Shown one piece after another: positions 19,445-28,071 of a stretch of 33,316 nt of DNA. This DNA is from Frateuria sp. (GTDB taxonomy: Bacteria > Pseudomonadota > Gammaproteobacteria > Xanthomonadales > Rhodanobacteraceae), in assembly GCF_013362045.1 (NCBI RefSeq), contig NZ_JABFWW010000207.1:1-33316 (forward strand). The letters are read 5' to 3'. A program made the position numbers and the translations under genes. Numbering within the stretch: the stretch's first letter is position 1; each line of letters opens with the position of its first letter. The notes below the pieces were generated by a model. It made no database searches, was not told where the DNA came from, and was given only the letters and a program-made list of their open reading frames with translations.

Positions 19445-21655
19445 GTGGTTGATTCAGGACCGATCACATTCGGCTATTTCACGGCCGCGCTGATGGCCAC
19501 CGCAGGCATCGCGCTCGCTTCCGGCGCGCAGTTCGCCGTCATCGGCCTGTGGCGCCGCCGCGAGGCGATGTACCTGTCCTACGCGATGCTCTGCCTGTGC
19601 ATCGCCGCCCTCGCCTTCGCCAACGCGCTGCTGCATACCGCCACCCGGCTGGACGAGGCCACTGCCGCGCTGCGCACCATGATCAGCGCAGCGGCGATCT
19701 CCTTCCTGCCCTTCGTCATCTTCATCCGCGCCTATACCGGCGGCCAGGCGCAGCGCCGGCTGCAGCTGGTGGTCGGCGCGGTGGCGGGCTTTTTCACGTG
19801 GCTCAACCTGGATCTCCCCGGCACCATGTTCTTCACGCGGGTGACGGCCGGAAACGGTGTCGTGCTGCCATGGGGCGAGCGGCTGTACAACCTGGCCGGC
19901 ACCCCCTCGCCGTGGGGCCTGGCCTTCCATGCGCTGACCTACATCGCCTTCCTGTGGGCGCTGTGGTGCGCCGTAGCGCAGGCACGCGCGGGCGAGCGGC
20001 TGCGCGGCACGCTGCTGGCGGTCTGCCTGCTGGCGCAGTTCACCGCCTTGCTGTGGGGCGACGTGGTGGTCGACGCACTCGGCCACCGCTATCCCTACCT
20101 GGATGCCTTCTCGTTCCTGCCGTTCGTGCTGTTGATGGGCCTGTCGCTGGCGGCGCAGTTGCACCAGCGCACGGTGCAGCTGGAGCAGACCACCCTGCGG
20201 CTGGAGGCCGAGGCGCACACCCGCCACGAGGCGGAGTTCAGCCTGCGCCATGTCGCCTACCACGACAGCCTCACCGGCCTGCCCAACCGCCTGCGCGCGC
20301 TGGACCACCTCGCCGAATTGCACGGCGAGGCGATGGCCAAGGGCCAGCACGGCGCCGTGCTGCTGATCGACCTGGACAACTTCAAGACGATCAACGACGC
20401 GCTCGGCCATCCGATCGGCGACCGCATGCTGGAGGCCATCGCCGACCGCCTGGTCGCCGCCGCGCCGGCCGATTCGATGCTCGCGCGGCTGGGCGGCGAC
20501 GAGTTCGTGCTGGTGCTCGGCCCCCTGAACGGTGCCGCCGGGACCGCCCAGGCGCAGGCGCAGCAGGCGGCCGAACGCATGGTCGCGCGGCTGGCCGAAC
20601 CGGTGGCGGTGGACAGCCGCATCCTGGCGGTGGGCGCCAGCGTGGGCGTGGCGGTGTTCCCCTCGGGCGAGGACGGCGTGGCCGACCTGCTGCGCCGCGC
20701 CGACATCGCGCTGTACCGGGCCAAGGCCGCCGGGCGCAACACCGTGCGGCTGTTCCTGGAGCCGATGCAGCAGGAGGCCGACACCCGCCTGGCGCTGGAG
20801 CGCGGCCTGCGCACCGCGCTGGAACAGCAGCGCATGCCCGCGCAGTTCGCCCTGCACTTCCAGCCGCAGGTCAATCGCCGCGGCGATCTGCTCGGCGCCG
20901 AGGCGTTGCTGCGCTGGCGCCACCCGCAGCTGGGCGAACTGTCGCCCGCGGTGTTCATTCCGCTGGCCGAGGAAACCGGCCTGATCCATGCATTGGGCGG
21001 CTGGGTGATCGGCGAGGCCTGCGCGCACATCCGCGCCTGGGACCGCGACGGCGTCGCCTTCGGCGGGCGCCTGGCGGTGAACGTGAGCGCGCGGCAGCTC
21101 AGCCACCCGCGCTTCGCGGCCCAGCTGGAGGCGCAGGTGCGCGCCGCAGGCGTCGAGCCTTCGCGGCTGACTTTGGAGCTGACCGAGAGCGCACTGCTGA
21201 ACGATTTCGACAATGCGCTGGAAACCCTCCACCAGCTGGCCAGCGTGGGCTTCCACCTGGCGCTTGACGATTTCGGCACCGGCTACTCGTCGCTGAGCTA
21301 CCTGCAGCGGTTGCCGCTGGACGTGCTCAAGGTCGATCGGGCCTTCGTGAGCGAGCTGCATCCCAATGCAGCCAATCCGCTGGCCAGCTTCATCATCGAC
21401 GTGGCGCACCGGCTGGGCATCGCCGCGGTGGCCGAGGGCGTGGAAACCGTGCCGCAGCGGCTCGCGCTCGAACGCCTCGGCTGCGACGGCCTGCAGGGCT
21501 ACCTGATCTGCCGCCCGCTGGACGAAGCCGGCTTCCGCCAATGGCTGGCCGAACACCACGAGGCACGCGCGCTGCCGCAGGCGCAGCGCAACGCACCCGA
21601 CGCCACGGACGACGCGACGCGCGCGCCGGGGACCTCTTCGCGCGACAGGAACTAG
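19445..21655 (+). CDS. Membrane-bound GGDEF-EAL protein (cyclic-di-GMP turnover)
   Basis: Multi-TM N-terminus; DLDNFKTINDALGH and RLGGDEFV; EALLRW, ELTESALL, DDFGTGYSSLSYL, LKVDRAFV, AEGVET. GTG start with gggg upstream. Confidence 0.95.
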   Translation: MVDSGPITFGYFTAALMATAGIALASGAQFAVIGLWRRREAMYLSYAMLCLCIAALAFANALLHTATRLDEATAALRTMISAAAISFLPFVIFIRAYTGGQAQRRLQLVVGAVAGFFTWLNLDLPGTMFFTRVTAGNGVVLPWGERLYNLAGTPSPWGLAFHALTYIAFLWALWCAVAQARAGERLRGTLLAVCLLAQFTALLWGDVVVDALGHRYPYLDAFSFLPFVLLMGLSLAAQLHQRTVQLEQTTLRLEAEAHTRHEAEFSLRHVAYHDSLTGLPNRLRALDHLAELHGEAMAKGQHGAVLLIDLDNFKTINDALGHPIGDRMLEAIADRLVAAAPADSMLARLGGDEFVLVLGPLNGAAGTAQAQAQQAAERMVARLAEPVAVDSRILAVGASVGVAVFPSGEDGVADLLRRADIALYRAKAAGRNTVRLFLEPMQQEADTRLALERGLRTALEQQRMPAQFALHFQPQVNRRGDLLGAEALLRWRHPQLGELSPAVFIPLAEETGLIHALGGWVIGEACAHIRAWDRDGVAFGGRLAVNVSARQLSHPRFAAQLEAQVRAAGVEPSRLTLELTESALLNDFDNALETLHQLASVGFHLALDDFGTGYSSLSYLQRLPLDVLKVDRAFVSELHPNAANPLASFIIDVAHRLGIAAVAEGVETVPQRLALERLGCDGLQGYLICRPLDEAGFRQWLAEHHEARALPQAQRNAPDATDDATRAPGTSSRDRN

Positions 21656-22920
21656 GCCGGCTCCGGATCCGAGCCCGTCGAGCCCGGCCGCTCGGCGAGC
21701 TTGCTCGCGTACATTGCGCGGTCGGCGGCGGCGTACAGGCGCGTCTCGTCCGCGCCGTCGTCCGGATACAGCGCCAGCCCGATGCTGGCGCCGATGGACA
21801 GCCGGTGGCCCTGGAACTCGGTGCTGGCCTCCAGGGTGCGGGCCAGCCGGTCGGCACGCGCCTGCGCGACCGTGCGATCGGCCACGCCCGGCAGGATCGC
21901 GGCGAACTCGTCGCCGCCCAGCCGGGCCAGCGTATCGCCCGTTCGCACGCCCTGCTGCAGGCGCTGCGCCACGAAATGCAGCAGCGCGTCCCCCGCGGCA
22001 TGGCCGAGCGTGTCGTTGATGCGCTTGAAGTCGTCCAGGTCGATGACCAGCATGGCGAACCGGCTGCCGCCCTCGCGCGCGCGCTTGAGCGCGTGATCGA
22101 GCCGGCGCGCGAACACGCGCCGGTTGGGCAGGCCGGTGAGTGCGTCGTGCTGGGAGGCATGCTCGGCGTGCCCGATCTGTTCTTCCAGCACGGTGAAGAT
22201 CATGCCCGTGGCCACCAGGAACTTGGGCAGGTTCCATGCCTCGTTCTCGATGCCCCAGCCGCGCAGCCACGGATCGAGCGCCGCCGCCACCGGAAATACC
22301 GCCGCCCAGGCGACGAAACTCACCGTGGTGAACAGCACGCCCACGGATGGCGCAGCGGCGCCGCGGTAGAAGCAGAACGCCACCGCCAGGTAGTGCCAGA
22401 ACAGCATCCAGTTGAGCGCATCGTCGATCGCGCCCCGCCAGGCGAACAAGGCCTGCAGGGCATAGACGCCCACCAGCGCCGGCAGGCACCAGGCGGGCCT
22501 GCGCCGGTCGCGGCGGAACATCCAGGTGGCCGAGCCCAGCCCCAGCGCGGTGCAAGCCAGGTAGGGCGGCCGCGCCTCGACTGCATAGGAGGCCAGCACG
22601 AAGAACGCCACGTCGGGCACCGCGGCCAGCAGCGTGAGGCCAAGGTCCTGCCACCACCCCAGCCGCGCATCCGAGCTGGCCCAGATGAAGGCGACGCTGG
22701 TCAGCAGCAGCATCGAGAGCGACACCGCCAGCGCGGCATCCGCCGCACCGCCCTGGCCAAGGTTGCGCTCGGCCATCTGCGCGACGATGTGCACCAGGAT
22801 CATGGCCCAGCCGACCAGCCAGTAGCGCAGCCGCGTCTGTCTGGTGCGCTTGAGCAGCGAGGCAAAAACCAGCACCAGGCCGCCGATGGACAGGAAATCG
22901 GGGATCACGGACAGGTTCAA
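21652..22920 (-). CDS. Membrane-bound GGDEF diguanylate cyclase
   Basis: Multi-TM N-terminus; HDALTGLPNRRVFARR, DLDDFKRINDTLGHAAGD, RTGDTLARLGGDEF (I-site RxxD plus GGDEF). Confidence 0.95.
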   Translation of the reverse strand: MNLSVIPDFLSIGGLVLVFASLLKRTRQTRLRYWLVGWAMILVHIVAQMAERNLGQGGAADAALAVSLSMLLLTSVAFIWASSDARLGWWQDLGLTLLAAVPDVAFFVLASYAVEARPPYLACTALGLGSATWMFRRDRRRPAWCLPALVGVYALQALFAWRGAIDDALNWMLFWHYLAVAFCFYRGAAAPSVGVLFTTVSFVAWAAVFPVAAALDPWLRGWGIENEAWNLPKFLVATGMIFTVLEEQIGHAEHASQHDALTGLPNRRVFARRLDHALKRAREGGSRFAMLVIDLDDFKRINDTLGHAAGDALLHFVAQRLQQGVRTGDTLARLGGDEFAAILPGVADRTVAQARADRLARTLEASTEFQGHRLSIGASIGLALYPDDGADETRLYAAADRAMYASKLAERPGSTGSDPEPA

Positions 22921-22931
22921 GCGCGTCTCTC

Positions 22932-22950
22932 CGCACCGGCAGCCGGTGCG
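22932..22950. promoter_or_regulatory. 8-bp-stem hairpin immediately upstream of the minus-strand GGDEF start
   Basis: CGCACCGG-cag-CCGGTGCG perfect inverted repeat ending 12 bp from the start codon at 22920. Confidence 0.4.
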
Positions 22951-22974
22951 TCTGACAAAAAGGCTGCTGACTGC

Positions 22975-23068
22975 TTATCGACCAGGTGGCACGAAGCTTG
23001 AATCTGCCAACGATTTTGCACAATTCGGCACGCCTGCGTATTCAAGAGCACGCTTCCCGGGTCGATAA
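22975..23068. promoter_or_regulatory. Nested, co-centred inverted repeat between divergent GGDEF genes
   Basis: TTATCGACC (22975-22983) N13 CTTGAAT (22997-23003) N36 ATTCAAG (23040-23046) N13 GGTCGATAA (23060-23068). Confidence 0.5.
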
Positions 23069-23075
23069 ATTGACC

Positions 23076-25112
23076 ATGAGGCGCCTGCTGCCGTTGTTTC
23101 TTTTTCTGTTGCTGCCAGCCCAGGCGCTGGCCGGCGAGCGCCTGGATGACGTGCTGCGGGACCAGCGCGCGCACGGGTTTCCCTCGGTGGCTGCGGCCAT
23201 CGATCGCCTGCGCCGGGTGGACGACGTGCCCGGGCCCGGTGCGCCGCTGGAACGGCGCTGGCGTTACCAGAGCAGCTTGCTCAAACTCGCCCTTGGCAGC
23301 CGCCAGACCGGCCAGGTGAAGGCCAGCATGGCCGCACTCGAGCGTATGGCCAACCGCGAAGCCTGCACCGGTTGCCGCTTCGACCTGCTGCTCGCGCAGG
23401 TCAACCAGGCCGTCTTCACCACGACCCCGGCCGCCGGCCAGGTCGTTCTGGACCAGGCCGCCGCCCTGCAGCCGCAGCTGCACGACCAAGGCCGCGCGCG
23501 CGAGGCCCTGCTGGCGACCCAGTCACGGATCGACGAGCTGGACAACAAGTTCAACCAGGCGATCGAACTGTCCCTGCAGGCCTATGCCCTGGCCGCGGGG
23601 CGCAACGACGAGGCGGAGCAGATCCGGCTGCTCGCCAGGATGGTCGGCATGAACGCCGACATGGGCGACCCGCGCCGCGGCGCCGAACTGGGCGAAGAAG
23701 CCTACGCCCGTGCCGACGCGGCGGGCTACCGCGCGTTGATGGGCACGATCAGCCTGGACCTGGGCCACGCGTACTCGCTGCTCGACGATCGTCCGCGCCA
23801 GCGCGCCGCGCTGGAGCGGGCCCTGGCCTTTTCCGAGAACGATCCGGACCAGCTCGAGATCAAGATCCTCTCGCTCAACAATCTCTCCGACTACTACCTC
23901 AGCCAGCCCGGCCAGAACCAGCGCGTGCTCGATTATGCCCGCCGCGCCGACGAACTGGCCCGCACCTCCGGCGAGGAAATCGAACGCGCCGCACCGCTGG
24001 CGAACATCGGCATCGCACTGGGCCGGCAGGGCGACCTCGCCGGAGGCATGGACACGCTGCACCAGGCCATCGACATCTCCGAGCGGCACGGCAACGTGAC
24101 CAACGTCATCGGCATCACCTTCGAACTGGTCAAGGTACTGGAGAAGGCCGGCCGCTACCGCGAGGCGCTCGCCCAGCTGCACAAGGCCGATGCGCTGCAG
24201 GCCAATCTCACCTCGCAACAGCGCGAGAAGACCGTGCTCGACCTGCAGGAGAAATATGCCGCCGAGCGCAAGAGCCAGCAGATCGCGCAGCTGTCCGCGC
24301 AGAACCGGGTCAAGCAGGCCGAACTGGCCGCGCAAGCCTGGCGCAACCGCCTGTGGATCGCGCTGGCCACGATGCTCGCGCTCGGTTCGGTCGTGCTCCT
24401 GCAGTCTATCCGGCGTGCGCGCCAGGCCAACCGCCGGCTGGACGAACAGTCCAGGATCGACTCGCTCACCGGCGCCTTCAACCGCCGGCACACCCAGCGG
24501 CTGCTCGAACGCATGCAGCATGCACCGCGGCGTCGTGCGTACGACGCCGACCCCGCCGCCGGCACGGGCTTGCTGATCCTGGATCTGGACTTCTTCAAAT
24601 GCATCAACGACACCCGCGGCCACGCCGCCGGCGATGCCGTGCTGGTGGCGGTAGTGCAGCGCTTGCGCGGCCTGTTGCGCCAGGGCGATGCGATCGCGCG
24701 CTGGGGCGGCGAGGAATTCGTGCTGGTGCTGCCCCATACGCCCGCCAGTGCGCTGCCGACGATCGCACGCAACGTGTTGCATGCGATCGGCCATGCCCCG
24801 GTCACGTTCCATGGCCAGTCCGTGCCGGTCACCGCCTCCCTGGGCGCGATCAGTTACCCAGCCATGCCAGGGCAGGACTGGGAGGCGGCGCTGGGCCTGG
24901 CGGATCTGGCGCTGTACCAGGCCAAGGCGGGCGGGCGCAACCGTGCGTTCTGCGTGATGCACATGGCTGCCGACGCCACATCCGAGCGATTGGCCCGCGA
25001 TCTTGCCCAGGCGCGCGACGCCGGCGACGTGGAACTGGCGGTCGTGCTCGGCCCCGCCCACGAAGCGCCGGCAATGCCGCACGGCGTGGCGCCGGTCGCG
25101 GAATCGGCCTGA
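23076..25112 (+). CDS. Periplasmic TPR / transmembrane / GGDEF diguanylate cyclase
   Basis: Signal peptide MRRLLPLFLFLLLPAQALA; TPR-like helical repeats; TM NRLWIALATMLALGSVVLLQS; RIDSLTGAFNRRH, DLDFFKCINDTRGHAAGD, RQGDAIARWGGEEF. Confidence 0.93.
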   Translation: MRRLLPLFLFLLLPAQALAGERLDDVLRDQRAHGFPSVAAAIDRLRRVDDVPGPGAPLERRWRYQSSLLKLALGSRQTGQVKASMAALERMANREACTGCRFDLLLAQVNQAVFTTTPAAGQVVLDQAAALQPQLHDQGRAREALLATQSRIDELDNKFNQAIELSLQAYALAAGRNDEAEQIRLLARMVGMNADMGDPRRGAELGEEAYARADAAGYRALMGTISLDLGHAYSLLDDRPRQRAALERALAFSENDPDQLEIKILSLNNLSDYYLSQPGQNQRVLDYARRADELARTSGEEIERAAPLANIGIALGRQGDLAGGMDTLHQAIDISERHGNVTNVIGITFELVKVLEKAGRYREALAQLHKADALQANLTSQQREKTVLDLQEKYAAERKSQQIAQLSAQNRVKQAELAAQAWRNRLWIALATMLALGSVVLLQSIRRARQANRRLDEQSRIDSLTGAFNRRHTQRLLERMQHAPRRRAYDADPAAGTGLLILDLDFFKCINDTRGHAAGDAVLVAVVQRLRGLLRQGDAIARWGGEEFVLVLPHTPASALPTIARNVLHAIGHAPVTFHGQSVPVTASLGAISYPAMPGQDWEAALGLADLALYQAKAGGRNRAFCVMHMAADATSERLARDLAQARDAGDVELAVVLGPAHEAPAMPHGVAPVAESA

Positions 25113-25134
25113 GCCACGTGGTGAGCCCATCGCG

Positions 25135-27789
25135 TCATGCAGCCGGACGTGACGCGCTCGCGTTCCCGCCATCGCCGAGCACCGCCTGCACCTTGGCCAG
25201 CAGCTCCTCCTCGCGGTAGGGCTTGCTTACGATGTGCTCGTCGCCCACCTCCTTGAACGCAGCGAAATCCGCATAGCCGGTGAGAAACAGCACCGGCAGC
25301 GAGGGCCGCTTGGCATGGACTTCGCGCGCCACCTCCGATCCGTTCATGCCGGGCATGGCGTAGTCCATCAGCATCAGGTCGACATCGGTGCCTTCGCGGT
25401 CGAGCACGTCCAGCGCCGAGCCGCCGCTGCCGGCCTCGAGCACCTCGTAGCCGTGCTCGGCAAGGATCGCCGCGGTCACTTCGCGCACGTCGGCGTCGTC
25501 GTCGATCAGCAGGATGCGCCGCCGCCCCTGTCCGTGCCCGCCGCGTACCGGGGCCGGTACCGTGCCGCCGGCGTGCTCCACCGCACTGGCCGCACGCGGC
25601 AGATAGACCCTCACCGAGGTGCCCTCGCCCAGCCGCGTGTCGATCCGCACGCCGCCGCGGGACTGTTTGGCGAAGCCATACACCTGCGCCAGCCCCAGCC
25701 CCGAGCCCTTGCCCACCTCCTTGGTGGTGAAAAATGGTTCGAACGCGCGCGCCCGCACCTCGGGCGCCATGCCGCTGCCGTGATCGGTGACCGCGACCAT
25801 CACGTAGTCGCCTGGGCATGGCTCCTCCGGCCGCGCCGCCGGCTCGCGCAACGACACGTTGGCGGTCTCCACGATCAGGTCGCCGCCTACCGGCGAGGCG
25901 TCGCGCGCATTGATCGCAAGGTTCAGTATCACCAGTTCGATCTGGGTGGGGTCGACCAGCGCAGGCCACAGTCCCGGCTGCAGATCCATGGACAGCTGCA
26001 CCGAGCCTCCCATGGAACTCTGCAGCAGGTCGCGCATGCCGGCGACGATGCCGTTCAGGTCCACCGCCTTCGCTTCCAGCCGCTGCCGCCGGGAGAAGGC
26101 GAGCAACTGGGCGGTGAGCCGGGCGCCTCGGATGGCCGCATCCTTCATGTAACCCAGCCGCTGGCACAGCTGCGGATCGACGCCGGGGCCGCCGAGCGCG
26201 CGTTCGAGCAGGCCAATGTTGCCGCTGATCACGGTGAGCAGGTTGTTGAAGTCGTGCGCCACGCCGGCGGTGAGCTGGCCGACCGCCTCCAGCCGCTGCA
26301 TCTGGCGCAGCGTGGCCTCGACCCGTTCGCGCTCCTCGATCTGCGCCAGCAACTGGCGGTTGGTCGCGGCCAGCTCGGCGGTACGCTCGGCCACGCCACG
26401 TTCGAGCGCCTCCTTGGCCTGGTGCTCGAGCGTGCGGTCGCGCAGCACCTTGAGGTAGCCGAGCAGGCGGCCGCCTCCGTTGCGCAGCGGCATCATCAGG
26501 CCACTGGCGAAGAAGTAGGTGCCGTCCTTGCGCACGTGTTGCCGGTCGTCGGCCGCGCGGCCGGTCTCGGCGGCCCGCTTCATTTCGAGTTCGGGGATTC
26601 CTTGCGCGCGCTCTTCCGGCCTGAAGAAGATGTCGGCCGGCTTGCCCAGCACTTCGTCCTCGCGCCAGCCCATCAGCCGCTCGGCGCCGGGGTTCCAGAG
26701 CGTGATGCGGCCCTCCAGGTCGATGGTGAGGATGCCGTAGCCGGTGGTGCTTTCCAGGATCAGCTTGAGCCGGTTGCTGGTGGCGCGCAGCGCGGCCTCG
26801 GCGCGGGCGCGTTCGACCGCGGACCAGGTGCGCTCGGCGACCTCGCGCGCGATCGCCTCGTCCTCGTCGGTCCAGTGCCGCGGCGTGCACTGCTGCACCG
26901 AAAGGAGGGCCGCCAGCCGCCCGCCCTTGACCAGCGGCACGGTCAGGCTTGCACGCAGGCCGCCCAGGGCCTGGTGGGCCTCGACCGCCTGCGTGTCCAC
27001 GCGCGGATCCTCGAACGGGTCGCTGATGCGCAGCGCCGCTCCGGTCAGCGCCTCGGCGACCAGCTGCGGCCCGAACTCGCTAAGCCGGTGACGGCCGACG
27101 CCGCTGGGCATGTCGCCGCCGACCCAGTCACGCTCGACGGTGAAGTACTCGCCCGTCTCGTCCAGTTCGGCGTAACCCACGCGGTCGGCCCGCAGGTGGC
27201 GACCCAGGCGGCGTGCGGCGGCAGCCATCACGGCACGCGGATCGTCCAGATCGCGCAAGGCATCGCCCAGCCGCGAGCGGAAGCGCTGGCGGCGCTCGGC
27301 CTGCACGCGCTGGGTGGTCTCTATCGCCTGGTTGATCAGGCCCACCACCTGGCCGCTCTCGTCGCGTACCGGGCCGATCCAGTAGTCGAAGTACGTCCGC
27401 TCCGGGTAGCCGTGCCGCTCGAGCATGAAGCGCGCGTCGCGGAAACAGCTCGGCTTGCCGAGCAACGCCCGCTGGATCACCGGCTCGGTGAGCTTGCGCG
27501 CCTCCGGCCAGACCTCGCGGAAGGGCCGGCCCAGCGCCTCGGGCTTGCTGCCCAGCAACGGGCGATAGGCGTCGTTGTACAGGCAGGTGAGTTCGGGCCC
27601 CCAACCCAGCGCAATCGGCAGCTCGCTCTCCAGCATCATTGCCACCAGCGCGCGCAGCGAACCGGGCCAGCCTGCCATGGGACCCAAGGGGGTGCGAGTC
27701 CAGTCGAAGGCGCGTACGCGCCCCGCCATCTCCCCGCTGCCGGCGAGGAAGGGGTTCCCTGCTGACGCTGGCGTGATGGCTTCTGGCAA
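25135..27789 (-). CDS. Hybrid sensor histidine kinase/response regulator (PAS-GAF-PAS-HisKA-HATPase-REC)
   Basis: LTAGVAHDFNNLLTVISGNIGLLER; ELVILNLAINARDA; GSGLGLAQVYGFAKQSRGG; REC ILLIDDDADVREV...LMLMDYAMPGMNG...FLTGYAD...VSKPYREEEL. Likely TTG start at 27789 with AAGGAG SD; an in-frame ATG at 27813 is the alternative. Confidence 0.92.
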   Translation of the reverse strand: MPEAITPASAGNPFLAGSGEMAGRVRAFDWTRTPLGPMAGWPGSLRALVAMMLESELPIALGWGPELTCLYNDAYRPLLGSKPEALGRPFREVWPEARKLTEPVIQRALLGKPSCFRDARFMLERHGYPERTYFDYWIGPVRDESGQVVGLINQAIETTQRVQAERRQRFRSRLGDALRDLDDPRAVMAAAARRLGRHLRADRVGYAELDETGEYFTVERDWVGGDMPSGVGRHRLSEFGPQLVAEALTGAALRISDPFEDPRVDTQAVEAHQALGGLRASLTVPLVKGGRLAALLSVQQCTPRHWTDEDEAIAREVAERTWSAVERARAEAALRATSNRLKLILESTTGYGILTIDLEGRITLWNPGAERLMGWREDEVLGKPADIFFRPEERAQGIPELEMKRAAETGRAADDRQHVRKDGTYFFASGLMMPLRNGGGRLLGYLKVLRDRTLEHQAKEALERGVAERTAELAATNRQLLAQIEERERVEATLRQMQRLEAVGQLTAGVAHDFNNLLTVISGNIGLLERALGGPGVDPQLCQRLGYMKDAAIRGARLTAQLLAFSRRQRLEAKAVDLNGIVAGMRDLLQSSMGGSVQLSMDLQPGLWPALVDPTQIELVILNLAINARDASPVGGDLIVETANVSLREPAARPEEPCPGDYVMVAVTDHGSGMAPEVRARAFEPFFTTKEVGKGSGLGLAQVYGFAKQSRGGVRIDTRLGEGTSVRVYLPRAASAVEHAGGTVPAPVRGGHGQGRRRILLIDDDADVREVTAAILAEHGYEVLEAGSGGSALDVLDREGTDVDLMLMDYAMPGMNGSEVAREVHAKRPSLPVLFLTGYADFAAFKEVGDEHIVSKPYREEELLAKVQAVLGDGGNASASRPAA

Positions 27790-27929
27790 GACCGCTCCTT
27801 TGCATCCCTGCATGCTGGGCTTGGTGCAAGTGGATTGGCCCGAGCTTGCGACGACTTGCCTGCCCGCCGTCCGGCTGCGTCCTTTCCCCCAACCGAGCAG
27901 GGCAGCCCGGGCTTGCCACGTCATGAAAC

Positions 27930-27945
27930 CGTGACGTGCATCACA
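27930..27945. promoter_or_regulatory. CRP/Clp-like binding site (CGTGA-N6-TCACA)
   Basis: CGTGACGTGCATCACA matches 9/10 of the TGTGA-N6-TCACA half sites, in the divergent intergenic region between the hybrid kinase and the TrxR-like gene. Confidence 0.55.
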
Positions 27946-28071
27946 TTGTGTGGCGCGCACTGTCGCCGGACCGGCAAGGGGCCGTGAGGGCCGTCTTGCC
28001 GCGTGCGCCGCGCAACCGGCGGGGCGTTTCACGCCGGCGCGACCTGGCGTGCCGCTCCATCGACATGCGGC

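Noticed and set aside
19454-23023. 1189-aa minus-strand ORF across the GGDEF genes
   Set aside because: Spans the antisense of GGDEF-EAL and an out-of-frame reading of the minus-strand GGDEF gene. Not coherent.
25234-27765. 843-aa plus-strand ORF opposite the hybrid kinase
   Set aside because: Shadow ORF. His/Arg/Val-rich composition without domains.
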